Source of the DNA: Ustulina deusta
Taxonomy: Eukaryota > Ascomycota > Sordariomycetes > Xylariales > Xylariaceae
Length of the DNA stretch: 64,000 bases
Direction: 5' to 3'
Assembly: GCA_023159155.1 (NCBI GenBank)
Contig: JAJNNX010000021.1
Span: 124,001-188,000 of the forward strand
Notes under the pieces: model-generated
Told to the model about the DNA's origin: nothing
What the model saw: only the letters and a program-made list of their open reading frames with translations
The model's database searches: none
In this document: in pieces, positions 46,754-58,220 of the stretch
Layout: each line of letters opens with the position of its first letter
Numbering within the stretch: the first letter of the stretch is position 1
Translations under genes and position numbers: made by a program

Positions 46754-47163
46754 GACGGTGAAGGGATGGGCCAGGATTAATTTCGCCATACAGCTGACGG
46801 TTCTTACCGAAGCTCTCCGGAGACTTACTTCTGTGGAATGAAGGTAGATAGATGACTTCACAGTTCCCAGCCATGATTGTTATAACAGAGACACTCGACA
46901 TCTTATTTGATCATCCATTCATCTATGCATAGTAGGGGTGTAACTAGTGAAAACCGCCAGTTTAACGGCTATGTTGCCGTAGTGGAACATAATCCCGCAG
47001 AGGTTAGCACGCCGACAATGCGTACATGCCGAGCATCGTACATTGATTATCGAGTGATCTCATGAGCAGTTTAATCCTGAGGTCTCGATTTCTACGTTTT
47101 AAGATGTCATGAGAGGAACGATAGATGGCTTATGCTATTTGCCTAGAGCCGCTCACTGCCTAC
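46754..47163. other. spacer between the ACCS-like relic and the GliT-like gene
   Basis: 410 bp where the missing part of the aminotransferase should be. No continuation of it is recognisable. Confidence 0.5.
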
Positions 47164-48181
47164 CTAATCTACGATGCCATCAGCTTCAGGCAGCTCCCTG
47201 GCAATCCCGACGCCGGCACACGAGCCTGATGCCATGCCGTTCAGAACCGACTTCAGACTAGAGCAACAATCGCCGGCAGCAAAAACACCCGATACGGTGG
47301 TGGAATTGAAAGGCGGGTTCACTTTGATTCCCGACGGCACGTACTCACACCCAAGCTGGTCCGGCAGCGTCTTATCCAGCTGCAATTCGGGCTGGTGGGC
47401 CATGAATGCCAAGATGTCGTTCGGCCCATCATCGAACTCGACACCGATCTTGTCGCCATCCACTCGAAAAATGCGCTTCAGTTTGCGATCGTCCACCTCC
47501 ATTCCCGCCGAGATCTTGCCCGACAGCTCGGCCGCAAGGGTAGCGTGGCCGTTCGTATATATTTTCACGAGCTTCGCAAACTTCCCAGCGTCGGCCGCGA
47601 ATATGGTAGCGTACGGGACGCTGCCGAGTGGACCCTCGGCAAGCACCGCGGCAACGGCAGAGCCCCGCTGCTCGTATCCAAAGCAGAACAAACAGTGAAA
47701 GCTGGCGTGGATGGGATCAGCAAAGGTTCGCGTTGAGATGGATGGAAAATCGAGGGGGGGGCAGACGGCGGCCGACTGACATGTACTTTCCGTAGTTCTC
47801 GGCAAATCCGTCGATCGCGGGGTACTTTTCCTTCACCCCTTGTGCCAACAAGATCTTCCTCCCCTTCCAGGACTTGCCGTCGGCATCGACCACCTCGAAC
47901 ATGTCATCCGATAGCTTGGTTGCCGATACTACCTTCTTTGGCACGATCTGCACCAGGCCCGTGGCAAGCACCTCGTTCCGCGCCACTTCCCTCGCCTCGT
48001 CCGAGGTTTTGTCGTTGAACCCCGGCGTCATGTGGACATGGTCGGCGATGGCGTTGCGGGCGGTGCCCGAGTCGAAGATCAGGCATGTGTGGAGCGCACG
48101 GTACAGTGTTAGGGCTGCAGAGAGTCCTGTATGACTCCCGCCGATGATAATCACGTCGGCAATACCCGACTTCGACCTCAT
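47164..48181 (-). CDS. GliT-like FAD-dependent dithiol oxidoreductase
   Basis: Two exons (complement of 47164-47701 and 47781-48181) with a 79-nt intron give 312 residues. The N-terminal FAD-binding strand is VIIIGGSHTGLSAAL (10-24). The redox pair Cys137-x-x-Cys140 sits in FHCLFCFGYEQRG and is completed by the splice. The C-terminus has KVNPPF and GVFAAGDC, as in the low-molecular-weight thioredoxin-reductase fold. The H-C-x-F-C-x-G-Y-E context points to the GliT/HlmI group, which oxidises dithiols to disulfides in epidithiodioxopiperazine pathways and protects the producer. The start at 48181 is preferred because the in-frame extension to 48343 is not protein-like. The C-terminal region is slightly shorter than usual. 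It appears intact while both neighbours are broken. Confidence 0.85.
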
Positions 48182-48506
48182 CTCAGCTATGTCGTAGACT
48201 GATCCAGTGATTGGTTGTTTGTGTCGTGTCGGGGTGGAAATGTGTAGCCGGCTGGCGATGGAGAGATCAAAAAGCGGCGTGAAGCATGATGGTTCTGACT
48301 GATTTTCTACCGTATATGTGATGATGTATTTTCCAACCTTCATTGTATTCGAACTGTTTCAGATTGGGTAGGGCAAGCTCGGGTAGAGGGGGGGTCTGCC
48401 GTCTTTTCGTTCAGCCCCCATGTCTGCCTGCACTGGGCAATAAGGCATCTGTCATTCGGGACCCGGTCTCGGCAGCCGGCCTGCCCCCTTACTTGTTACT
48501 TGTCAT
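48182..48506. other. promoter region of the GliT-like gene
   Basis: About 325 bp between the GliT-like start and the end of the regulator relic. No separate feature is seen. Confidence 0.45.
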
Positions 48507-48905
48507 CTAGATATGATTACTGCCGGCCTGCCCGCAGCAGTGGCGTTCCGCTTTTTTCGATAAAGAAAGAAGCACCGTCATAGACGATTCCGGCGACCAC
48601 CAGATAGTATCCTCAGCATCTCTTTGGTCCAGCTCCTTGTCCTTATCAGCGGGCGCACCTGAAGATGATGGAGAGCTGGTATCCCGCGTCGTTGCCGATG
48701 AGCTCATTTGTCGTTGACGTTTTGATGGTTCAGCGCCGACCACAGCTTGTGTCTTCTTTGCTCTGATGCCAGGGACCTTCCCCACTCTCGATTCTAGATA
48801 GATACAGTCCACGCCCATTGTCCGGCAGCGTTCGCAGCCTTTTTTTTTCGCCGGAGCATTTGACCTGGCGCAATGCGTCAAATGGCGCTCTCTCCTCCGG
48901 TCGTC
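48507..48905 (-). pseudogene. Zn2Cys6 transcription-factor pseudogene
   Basis: On the minus strand, F-D-A-L-R-Q-V-K-C-S-G-E in one frame continues as KKGCERCRTMGVDCIYLESR in another, and then V-G-K-V-P-G-I-R-A-K-K. Together this is a Zn2Cys6 binuclear cluster with its linker. The frame break falls in a run of nine adenines (plus strand T9 near 48840). The first two cysteines of the cluster, expected at the Phe and Leu of F-D-A-L-R, are gone. The frame ends at 48507 soon after a Ser-rich linker, so the rest of the regulator is missing. It neighbours a GliT-like gene, the position a pathway regulator of the GliZ type would have. Confidence 0.75.
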
Positions 48906-51832
48906 GAATCCACACAGGGTGTTACCTTGGCCGTGCAGCGCTGACTACAGGCGGCGCGGAGCTTGACATGAAGTGTTTGGGTTCCTCGCGATGGCCTCAG
49001 ATTTTTTTTTTCGCTCCATTTCCGCACTCGGGACGCGTTGGCTGTGTCACGGAACCCCTATCGGAACTTAAGAGCTCGGGCAGGAAAAGAACAACCTACT
49101 TATCTCCCCAGCGACGACCGGGAGGCTCGGGAGGCGGAACCACGTTGCGTGAGGCAGTTGAGACATGCGAGACCCTAATTGTACGTTCGATGATTCACCT
49201 GTGAGGTCGAATGAGCATCTTAATCTCTCACAGCACCGGATGTAGTGAGCGGAGTGGCTTGGTGACCCGTCGAGCACCGATACTCTCTATGCGTTTTGGA
49301 GAAAGGTGATGAGTGAGTGGTAGTCAAATGCGACACCCGCTCATTTGTTTCGGTTGACATCACCGTCATGTCGGATCATTTGAGTGTCCGCGGCAGAAGG
49401 CAGTACTATGACTCACCTCGAATTCAATTGCCCCAATACCGTCTTGCCGCAGATGAAGTGAGACATGGCTCCAAACGGTCATGGTCGAGACCGTATAATG
49501 TAATGTTCCAACCTACCTTGCCTGTATCTGTCGGTACTGATGAGACAGGCGTTGGCTGAGCATGTCACAGTGCCATAAAGGTGCATGGTTGTACCATTGA
49601 TCCAAGCTTTATCAGAAGTTCCGAATCTGACGATGCACTCCACCACTGCACCACACCGAGTCCTAATCAAAACCGTTTTGCCGGTCGGTCATCTGCGGAT
49701 GCCATTCACGAATCGCCACGGAAGCCCCGGAGGTCCATGGGGATCCCGGGACGTGGTTGTTAAGCTCCCAAAAAGAAGCAGTTAGGGCAACGGAAGAGAC
49801 CCCTGAATTTGCGAGACTAGATGCTTGAGCTTGGATCTCATTTTGATATTTAGATAACCCCTATTTTCCCCCCAAAGATGAGATGCATTGGGCAGCCCCT
49901 ATCAGATCTGCCTTAAGCCGTCCGCTCTGACCGGTCACGATTCGGCCAGAGAAGGGGGGTGGCACGGATCAATAGCCGGGCCGCGTCGGCCGGTTGACTA
50001 GCTCTCCAACAGGGCATAGCTGCTCTGGCCAGGATGACAGATGTTGTTTGGGGCACACGGTCAGGAAACTAGCTCAATTCGCATGAGAGAAAGGCCTTGC
50101 ACGAATCAGGCCTGCACACTCCGATATAACAATGGAGAAGCGGATCGGTGCATGAAACGCCCGCACGCTCTTGTACACTACTTGAGCATCTCACAAGCAC
50201 CGATTGATTCCACACGTAGTCGACTCCAATTGGAAGTTGGGGGACGCCGTAGAGTAATTGGCTTCTGCGCTGCGTTGGCAGTGCGGTCAAGTGGCAGCAC
50301 GGCATAAATTCGGCCGGCACGTCGTCATGAAAGCTGTCGTAGAGTTTCAAGATGCATCCCGTCTGTTCGAGTTCGACCAACTTTCCGACGAGCCAAGTTT
50401 CTTCCTTCTTCCACCCATCCTCTGGTTTTCGATCTGTCTTCTCGTGTATTCCTGTGGCGCAAACTCCGAAAGGCGTCCGGAGTAATTCCTAGTCTCTGTC
50501 ATCCCATTTCCTTTGTCTGCAGAAATGCCATGTTTCGATTGTCATAGGCTTGCTCATATACCTTCCTCTCCAGCCACGATCGTCGCATCAAGCGCGCGTT
50601 GTGTTTCGGGAGGCTTACAAACCTAGCATGAATTCGGCTGCTGTCATGGGGAGAGGGGGCACATGTCATATTGTTTGTCGTTTTTCTTTGACCTTCTCCT
50701 TCCAGTTCGTCCAAACGTTTGCGTGACACTTCAGGAATCCTACCGTATTCCCCAATCTGATGGCGCCGCACTCGCCACAACTTTCAGCTGCGGAAGGAAT
50801 AGCCCGGGGACGTTCAGCTCCGCCGCGGAGGCGGCGCGTGCTCGGCGCTCTTCCTCCACGACACTGGTGAGAATGGCGCAAACCCCTCATGTTGTGCGAA
50901 AACCCCACCATTTAACCTCAGATCTACCCATTCAAAATTATCTGTGGTTGGACATGTTGCAATGTGGCGTCACGGCCAGACATCCCCAGGGGTAGCGCCA
51001 GGCAGTCATCAATGATCGCCAGATCTTCCCAAGCAACCCGGGCCAGCCCATGTGAATCGCCCGCCCTGCCATCTTGCTTTTCATGTTATGCCCATAGTCG
51101 TTTCGAAAATCCGGGGGATCCAAAAAAACGCCCGAACATGCCAGAGTAGCTAATGAGATTGTGGTAATAATATCTACGCCAAGCGCAGCATAGGTACATG
51201 CATGTGCAGTACGGCAATTGACTGCCGACTGTTACCTTACTAAGCAGTCAAAAGCGTTCTTGCGCTAGTAAATCTGGAGCCTATTGCTTCACCCGGAAAC
51301 TTGGGATGACTCTCCAAATAGAATATCGCGAATCCCAACACGATGGGAGAAGACTGCAATTCAATAGCACTAGCATCAGCTACCATCTCGTTGTCCGCCA
51401 GGCAGTGTCTTTAAAATAGATGAAATAATAATGAATTTGGGGATGCGGTGTCATTGGTCGGAGAGTCCCAAGGGCGAATTTGGCATGTTAACCCCTTGTA
51501 TTGAAAATGGGACATCAAACGCAGAACGTCGGAGGCTCACGCAACTGAGCCTCGCGGACTTCAGCAACCCGGGTTGACAAGTCAGCAGTTCTGGAAGGAA
51601 AACATCTATCATACCTCCATTTTAATATGTCTCTTCGACTGGGATATAAGGTGAGGAGACGGCCCTGTTCATCACAAGTCAATATCCACCATCAACATCA
51701 CACAACCTCAACAACATCCACAAGAGCAGGGACTCTCGCACACTCAATACACTCTAAACTAATATATCCCACTTTCTCTTCTCATCATTAACGAAAGTTA
51801 CAACGTTAATCACCCTTTTTAATACTATCAAA
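48906..51832. other. intergenic, no gene seen
   Basis: 2.9 kb without a supportable gene. Short frames (49317-49559, 50041-50307, 50499-50780 and 50663-50995) lack domains and splice partners. The last 200 bp form the promoter of the BAS2-like gene, with TATAAG at 51645-51650 and a CA-rich leader. Confidence 0.45.
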
Positions 51833-52460
51833 ATGGTTCGATTCTCCGCCACCGCCACCCTCCTGGCTTGTAAGTGCTTCGATCGAGATCCACCATAATA
51901 CTCACCACCACACCCGCAACTAACACACGCTCTCCCCAGTGACCATGACAGTCGCCGCGATCCCCGCGCCCGCGCCCGCGCCCGCTCTCCCAGACCCGGC
52001 CGGAGCAGCCAACATAGGCAACCAGAACCACGGCCAATTCATCGGCGGACAGTGCATCAACAGCAACGACTGCGCGCTGGACACGGCCTGCTGCGCCACG
52101 TTCGGGTCCATCGGCCTCTGCTCGGGGCTGGCGGCCGATTTCCAAGCAGGCAAGACGGGCTGCGGGTTCGGCGACGGCGGTTCCACCGCCACCCCCGACA
52201 CAACCACCGGCGGCGGCGACGATACTAGCAGTGGCAGCGGCGGCTCATCAGGCACCGTGGTAGTCGACCCCAACGCCGCCGGCGCCGCCAACGTGGGGGC
52301 CGCCAACGGCTCCCAGTTCATCACGGGCCAGTGCACGAGCGACGCCGACTGCGCCTCGACCTGCTGCGCGACCGACGGCAAGTGCGCCGCCCGCGCCGTC
52401 GTCGAGTCGCCGCAGGACCCTAGGGAATGCGGCTTCGTTGGCACCCTGGCGAGGCTCTAG
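51833..52460 (+). CDS. secreted cysteine-rich protein with two BAS2-like domains
   Basis: Two exons, 51833-51869 and 51940-52460, with a 70-nt intron inside the signal peptide, give 185 residues. A signal peptide (about 1-20) and an Ala-Pro repeat precede two copies of one module. Each copy starts with G-A-A-N-I/V-G and Q-F-I-x-G-Q-C and has six cysteines, including a Cys-Cys pair. Copy 1 has spacing C-x5-C-x5-CC-x8-C-x13-C; copy 2 is shorter. A Gly/Ser/Thr-rich linker joins them. The module matches the family of Magnaporthe biotrophy-associated secreted protein 2 (BAS2), normally a single domain of about 100 residues. It is likely extracellular and disulfide-bonded, and possibly effector-like. 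GC content is much higher than in its surroundings. Confidence 0.8.
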
Positions 52461-52463
52461 GGA

Positions 52464-52486
52464 GATAGATAGATAGATAGATAGAT
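52464..52486. repeat. GATA microsatellite
   Basis: About six GATA units just after the stop codon of the BAS2-like gene. Confidence 0.85.
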
Positions 52487-52677
52487 CGGGTTTGGATATT
52501 AGGTCCGAGGCCGTGTGACGCTTGGCTCCCGCTGGCGGTGCTGGGTATGCTGTGCTTAGTTCGTGGATGGATCGGAGCATGACAGGTATTATTTGGTGGT
52601 GCATGGGTGGAGTTTTGCTTATGGGCTTCATAATGATTGCGCTATCTACCTACTTAGCTAGTTGAGGCTGGGTCGGT

Positions 52678-52702
52678 AGCTAGGCTAGGCTAGGCTAGGC
52701 TG
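52678..52702. repeat. TAGGC short tandem repeat
   Basis: Four to five units of TAGGC in the 3' region of the BAS2-like gene. Confidence 0.75.
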
Positions 52703-53418
52703 GAAAACAATACACATCCTCATACCATTCATTGGCTCAGTTAGTTTCTGACACGATAACCCTCCTCTGCGGTGTGTGTATTGCAACTATCGCCAACCTA
52801 CATCCCAGCGGACTCACAGTTTTAATGTTGATGCAGAACTCATACACCTGTCGACATGGCAGTGTTGATGGTTCCCTCCCTAGCTGCTACACGTACTTCT
52901 ATTCTCATGCAGGGGATCAATCACGCCACCATCGGCAGGGCCAAGCTGTCAGTGAAAATAGATGGGGTAATATGCCTGTGTACAGTATATGCCGAAGACT
53001 TTATGTCACACCACTTCTTCGAAAATTTCATCGTTTCAATAGCGGCGTCAACGCTTCGCGTGATGAGCATTGTTATATCTCTAGAGTTATCTGAGCTCGT
53101 GATGATTAATGATGTGGCATCCTTTAGCCAGAATGTTTTATCAGTCTAATATCGGCTTGAAATAAAGACTTTGACGGGTTAAAAGCCAAGCCCACCGCCA
53201 AGAACCCAAGAGATCGAGTTATCCCACTTTGATTTCCTAATTGGCTCCGTAACACCAGGCCTGATCGGGGAAACGTCGGAGAGCGATATTAAATTGATCA
53301 CCAACTCCATGATTTAACGATTATCTTTGTATTTTCCTCTAAAACTGATTTACCAACATACTTTCGTAATTCTATCGGGAACAATACCACACCACACAAG
53401 TACTGCACGCTCTGTGTC
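52703..53418. other. intergenic, no gene seen
   Basis: About 700 bp with short unsupported frames only. Confidence 0.45.
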
Positions 53419-54979
53419 CTAGATTGTGAGTTGAAGCCTTGCCGCCAACATGTCATCAAGTGGTTGGTAGGCATCAGCGAAACCTTTAGTCTGTTGTGTT
53501 TCGAGAACGGACTTTCCTGCCGTCATGATCAGGCGCTCGGGCGCGGGGTGCTCCAAATAAGGCCTTGCCCGGGTTTTATGTGCCGAACGAAATACCTGAG
53601 TCAGATAATTAGCAATGCTCAGTTGAAACAACTCGAGTGACTTACTCTCATGTGGTTCACGATCTTCGCGAACTCTTCCTTAAGCAAGACATCGCCGTCC
53701 CCGAGCCTGTCCCGGATAGAGTGTTTCTTGATCGCTAGGCAGAGCTGTCGCTGGTTGACAGGGACGTACCGCTCCATATTCTCGTCTGGCAAGTACCGGC
53801 CGAGGCCGAGGAAGGCGTCCACGGCCTGGAAGAAAAGAAGTTGGTTGCCGGATAAGCCGTCGTGTTTCTCAGACGCGCCGTTTACAATGCTTCCAACACC
53901 CCACCCCTGAAACCCTTGGACGTAGCTCAGCCAAACAGTGCGCGATATACGGGAGTCTTTCATATTGTCGTAGAAGATGGGAAGCAACTCGCGCATTTGG
54001 TGCGCGATGTTCTTGACATGACGGAGGCAAACCTCCTTTCGTTCATCTTTAAAGGCAACAATAGCCAATACCATCTGGTAGTATATCGGGAATGCCTAGG
54101 AGGTGGTTAGTTACTTACGCCCTGAGAATTATAATCGACAGCTAATTTTCTTTTTTTTCGCACTTACTAAAACTTCGACATCGAGGAACATGCGGAAGAA
54201 AATATCCTCCGCCGTTCTGATCAAGTCTGACATTCCAACGTTAATCTGGTAGACTCTTTCGCCACGTTGATCAAAGTTGAGCAAGACATTCGCCGCGATA
54301 TTGCCGCTTTCCCCGCTCATTCCAAAGTTCCTCTGGAGATAATGCCACGGGACATCTAGCTCTGCAGGGAAATCTAGCACGGTCTCAATCTGCGCTTGCT
54401 TAACAACAGGAATGGTGGCCCATCTAGAATCCAAGATTAGATAGGTCATAGCTAATGAGAAATGAAGTGCGTTTGGGAGGAAACCAACCGGTAAGCGTGG
54501 CGAGACACAGCCATGCAGCAGTAAACCGCGTTGTATGCCTCACGCGTGAGGGACGAATGATCACCGGATTCGAATCGCGCTAGCGCCGCCTTGACCTCTG
54601 AGATATTGATTCTCTCAGCTAAAAGCCTAGTCATGCTACCTCGAAATTCTACCATGCGCTCCTTGTTTACCGCATCGTCGAGCGTAGGAGTACTTGTGGA
54701 AAGAGTAGGGATAAGCTCCAAGTAGATATGCTGGTAAGGTTGAAAACAAGCGGGCAAGGAGTAGTGAGTGACTCTAGGCGGCCAGTCGCCAGCCCCATCC
54801 TCGCTGATTAGTTTAACAAGAGCCGATGCAACTTCGCTCCGAGTCGCCAGGTCCTTGAGACTTCGGATTCTATCGACATTCTTGGAATTCTTGTCTTTGT
54901 TTACCGAGCGTGGAAAAGCCCACAGGGCCGTCAATGCCGCAGACGCAATCAAAATAAATAGAATGGTTATAAGTGCCAT
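53419..54979 (-). CDS. membrane-anchored indoleamine-2,3-dioxygenase-like enzyme
   Basis: Four exons (complement of 53419-53595, 53646-54095, 54168-54423, 54489-54979) keep frame across introns of 50, 72 and 65 nt and give 457 residues. Residues 1-22 form one hydrophobic helix followed by positive charges, a likely N-terminal membrane anchor or signal anchor. The rest follows the IDO haem-dioxygenase pattern: D-x-P-W-H-Y-L-Q-R-N-F, YVQGFQGWGVG (308-318), SGNQLLFFQAVDAFLGLGRY (331-350), and E-R-Y-V-P-V-N-Q-R. A late R-S-A-H provides the candidate proximal haem ligand His405. True IDO opens the indole ring of tryptophan at the start of kynurenine and NAD synthesis. An N-terminal anchor is unusual for that family, so the substrate may differ. 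No clustered pathway genes are seen. Confidence 0.75.
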
Positions 54980-55699
54980 TGTATCGGGATATAAAGCAGG
55001 CGAATAGATAGTGAAATATCTAGCCTATATCAAGGATATGAGATGCTTTGGGCCATCAATATTTCTCCATGTTATAGATTTACAACGTGTTTATATACAC
55101 TAATCATGAACTGCACAAACAGAAGAGTGCTAAGTTAATTCTTTTTATAAATCTTGACAGAACCCCGGGGTTACTCATCTCACATGCTGATATAAGACTC
55201 CTATTTCCGCCGTTTTGTTTATTGTAACTAAGACTTATCGACAATATGGCGGGAATACCAAGTATCACCCCTGACCAATGTCTGTTATCCTGAGTTGTCG
55301 CGTAGATGTGGGCATATATACCGTTAGTACCTTCACGGCACTAACGGCGTCGTTTTTTTCCGTGACATAAGTTCTGTATATATTACTGTTCATTCCTTCG
55401 ACGTTACACAACAACACTAAATGACAAAGGTTGATCTGCGTATGGCCTGCAAACGACTCTTAGGTGCTGAACTAGATAGTACTCGTTGGACGGCACGAGA
55501 AACCATTCTTTAAACCTTTGCCACGTGTATCTTGCGCCTTTTAACTTCCATGCAGGTTTGACAGTGAGGTCACAATCCAGGATGCTACCACGACGGTGAT
55601 ATGCAAGAGGCTCGAGACTTACCGCCTCCTTTCTTGGAAGAATGCCTCCTTTTTGGAGGACAAGACTAAAAGCTGGGCGGAGGCGGAGGCACAGTAACT
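54980..55699. other. intergenic, promoter of the IDO-like gene
   Basis: About 720 bp upstream of the IDO-like start with no other supportable gene. Confidence 0.45.
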
Positions 55700-56010
55700 T
55701 TTGGGATAGAAATACTGCTTGGAGTTCGCTGCGCTGCTCATGCGGGGTTAGATATAACCTGCATCCTGCATCCTACATCCTTTCTGTAACCCCTAGGCAA
55801 TAAGTAGCATTAGCGAGGATCAGTCCATTTGATTGTTCTAACACACTTGGGTCGCATTTAACTTCTGGGTAGGTGAGGTTTCGGTGGCTAAAGGGCGGGA
55901 TTTGTCGGGCTGCAGGTCGAGGTTTTCGGCATGTAACAAGTATTTAGCAGCCAGGAATACATAATACCGGAAATCTGTGCATATGAGAGTCACGTAGGAC
56001 GATGTCAATA
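55700..56010 (-). repeat. dispersed repeat, copy 1
   Basis: The reverse complement of this segment matches 59798-60085 closely. On the minus strand it reads Y-Y-V-F-L-A-A-K-Y-L-L-H-A-E-N in an open stretch of about 45 codons. It ends with short tandem GGATGCA units and then a shared tail, C-C-G-C-A-T-G-A-G-C-A. A 3'-terminal short tandem repeat in a probably 5'-truncated copy is typical of non-LTR retroelements, but the element type is not proven. Confidence 0.65.
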
Positions 56011-58220
56011 ATCTGGTCGGCAACGTCTCGTCGTTACAAGGATCGCAGCAACATCGTCGAAAGATTCCTCGAGCATCAACAGCGCCAAGCGACCGGGGAA
56101 GGGCCGTGGGTGGGAGGGCAGCAAGGAGCTCATCTTCTACAAGATATCCTGTCTACACAACAGATAGTCCTCTGCGGTTATGCAAGATAGAATCCTCTTA
56201 TCCCACAGTCTGTTGCGTTTTGAAAATCCTTCGACGGTTGAGTATTGCGTATAGGCACTGCTGGGTCGCCTATGCAAGTTTTCGCGAGAAGTAGTATTGG
56301 CTTACTAGGAACAATGGAATGTTCCCTGTCCAACGCGTTCTGGGGTTATTATTCCCACGAAGCGTCTCACCAAAGGGTGCTTCTCCAGCCGTGCTTCGAT
56401 GGGGGCTAAATTATATAGAGCAAAAACACTGTAAATTGGATTTAGTTCCTCATGAAGAACTAAATGTGAGTAAGAGGAGAGATTTCAGGGTTTAAATAGA
56501 TCAACGTTAGATCGGCAGTAGGTCCTCACTAGATCGCAGTAATCAGCTGTAGCTGCTTGCGTGTTATCTGCAATTCATGGTTTGCATACTGTATACACAC
56601 CCCCAAGAAATAGAGGGGGTATGATTTTCTTCTTCTTTTTAGAGATAGTTAATTAGCAGTTGTATAAATGGCTAAATAGTTAATAATAGCTGTATAAAAA
56701 ATCTATACTTATATTGTGTAGCACTTTAGTTTTGGTGTAGATGTAGTGTGCTAGACATAACACGCAGATGACTGCGGTGGTGCAACCTGATTCCTGCAGA
56801 TTTAGTGTGGGACCTACTGCAGATCTAATGTTGCTCTTTTAAGTATACGGAAAGTGATTGTAGCTGTATTGTTGGTATAGTTGTTGGTTACTAAGACTAA
56901 GCACCTCTGTGGAGTGCTCAAGTAATCTTTAAGACTTCCGTCAGCTATTTTATCACTATGGGCCGAGTATTGCTCAATTGGGACGATATTGATGTTGCAG
57001 AAGGAATGGATTAATTGGCCTGAAGGCATCGTGAGGGGTAACCTTTAGACACTGTCCCTCGTGCCGTCCCACACAGGGGTTTTCCCTTATACGTATTCGG
57101 TGTACTTTGTACGGGCGCCGCCGCCAAAGGGGCACAATGCGGAAGGATCAATCAACATAGCACACAATCAACCAATCTACTACGCGCTTCAGGCCCTTAT
57201 TTTTGGGGGTTTAACTTTGGGCAAATTGTTGTTGCTAAATTCTTAATTGGCGCCCGCCCGAGAAAATTTCATGTCTGGCCGATGATACGTTGGGTTTGCG
57301 CCGTGATTACGCATTGCGTCCGACATGAACTCCAGCGAATTAGGAAATTGCTCTCATCCAATCAACGTCTGTATTAGATTCAAACATTGGAGTACTCCCG
57401 CCATAAACCCAGCTACGGTATTTCTATTTACAGACCTATACGCCGTATCTTGAAATCGATCATTCAATTCGACTCGATACAAAAGATGCAGGCGACATGT
57501 GACGCTCGCGCAGTTCGGCTGCCGGGAGTGCGCTTCGTAGCCCCCCAGGTCTGAACCCTTAGACATCTGACCCAGGCCTTTCTTGGCTATAGCAACCATG
57601 CAAGCAAGGGCACTTGTAGTGGGTGCAAGCTATATTTCTTCCCACCCCCAGCGGCTGAGTTGCACGAGAATCATCACCCTAGGTATTCTTCTGCGTGGTA
57701 GCGAATCCAATGAGCGTATAGTGTACAATGACTGCGATACCCAGGATCCCGTATCGCATGGTAGAGTGATTACTAGTATCGGGTTTAGCACTAGAACTAG
57801 CAAGACGAAGCCAGATTTCTCAGGAATAACCATATCTTCAAGCTTATCCTACCCACTCATACTAGGTTTGTGTATGCATTTTTATAGAATGAGTATGCTG
57901 GAGTACCTGGGATCAGCATTCGTTATTTCACAAAGAAGGAAAGCAAAACTAGGTACAGATGGAGGGTGCATTATTTCTGTAGGCAGGCCTGGCTATTATA
58001 GTGCTGTGGCACCAAACAGTGATATGTGTATCTTGAATATAAGCGCGAATGCCCTACATGGCCATCTGAAACGTTGTCTGTCGCCTCAGCAAACCTTTAA
58101 CCCTACTAGTACAGTCATCCCAAATCGCAGCTTTCATGGAACAGGGCTGTAGCACTATTCCATTACACTTTTGTACAAAAGAGAACGTTCGTTGCCAAGG
58201 TTGGGTTTCTTGGTCTGCAG
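56011..58220. other. intergenic, no gene seen
   Basis: 2.2 kb without a supportable gene. The AT-rich stretch 56560-56960 may be an old repeat. A frame at 57583-58152 lacks any recognisable domain. Confidence 0.4.

Noticed and set aside
57240..57270. LTR-retrotransposon primer-binding site (TGGCGCCCGCC)
   Set aside because: No flanking long terminal repeats or gag-pol frame could be found.
57583..58152. 189-codon plus-strand frame
   Set aside because: Mixed composition, no domain, no signal peptide and no splice partner.
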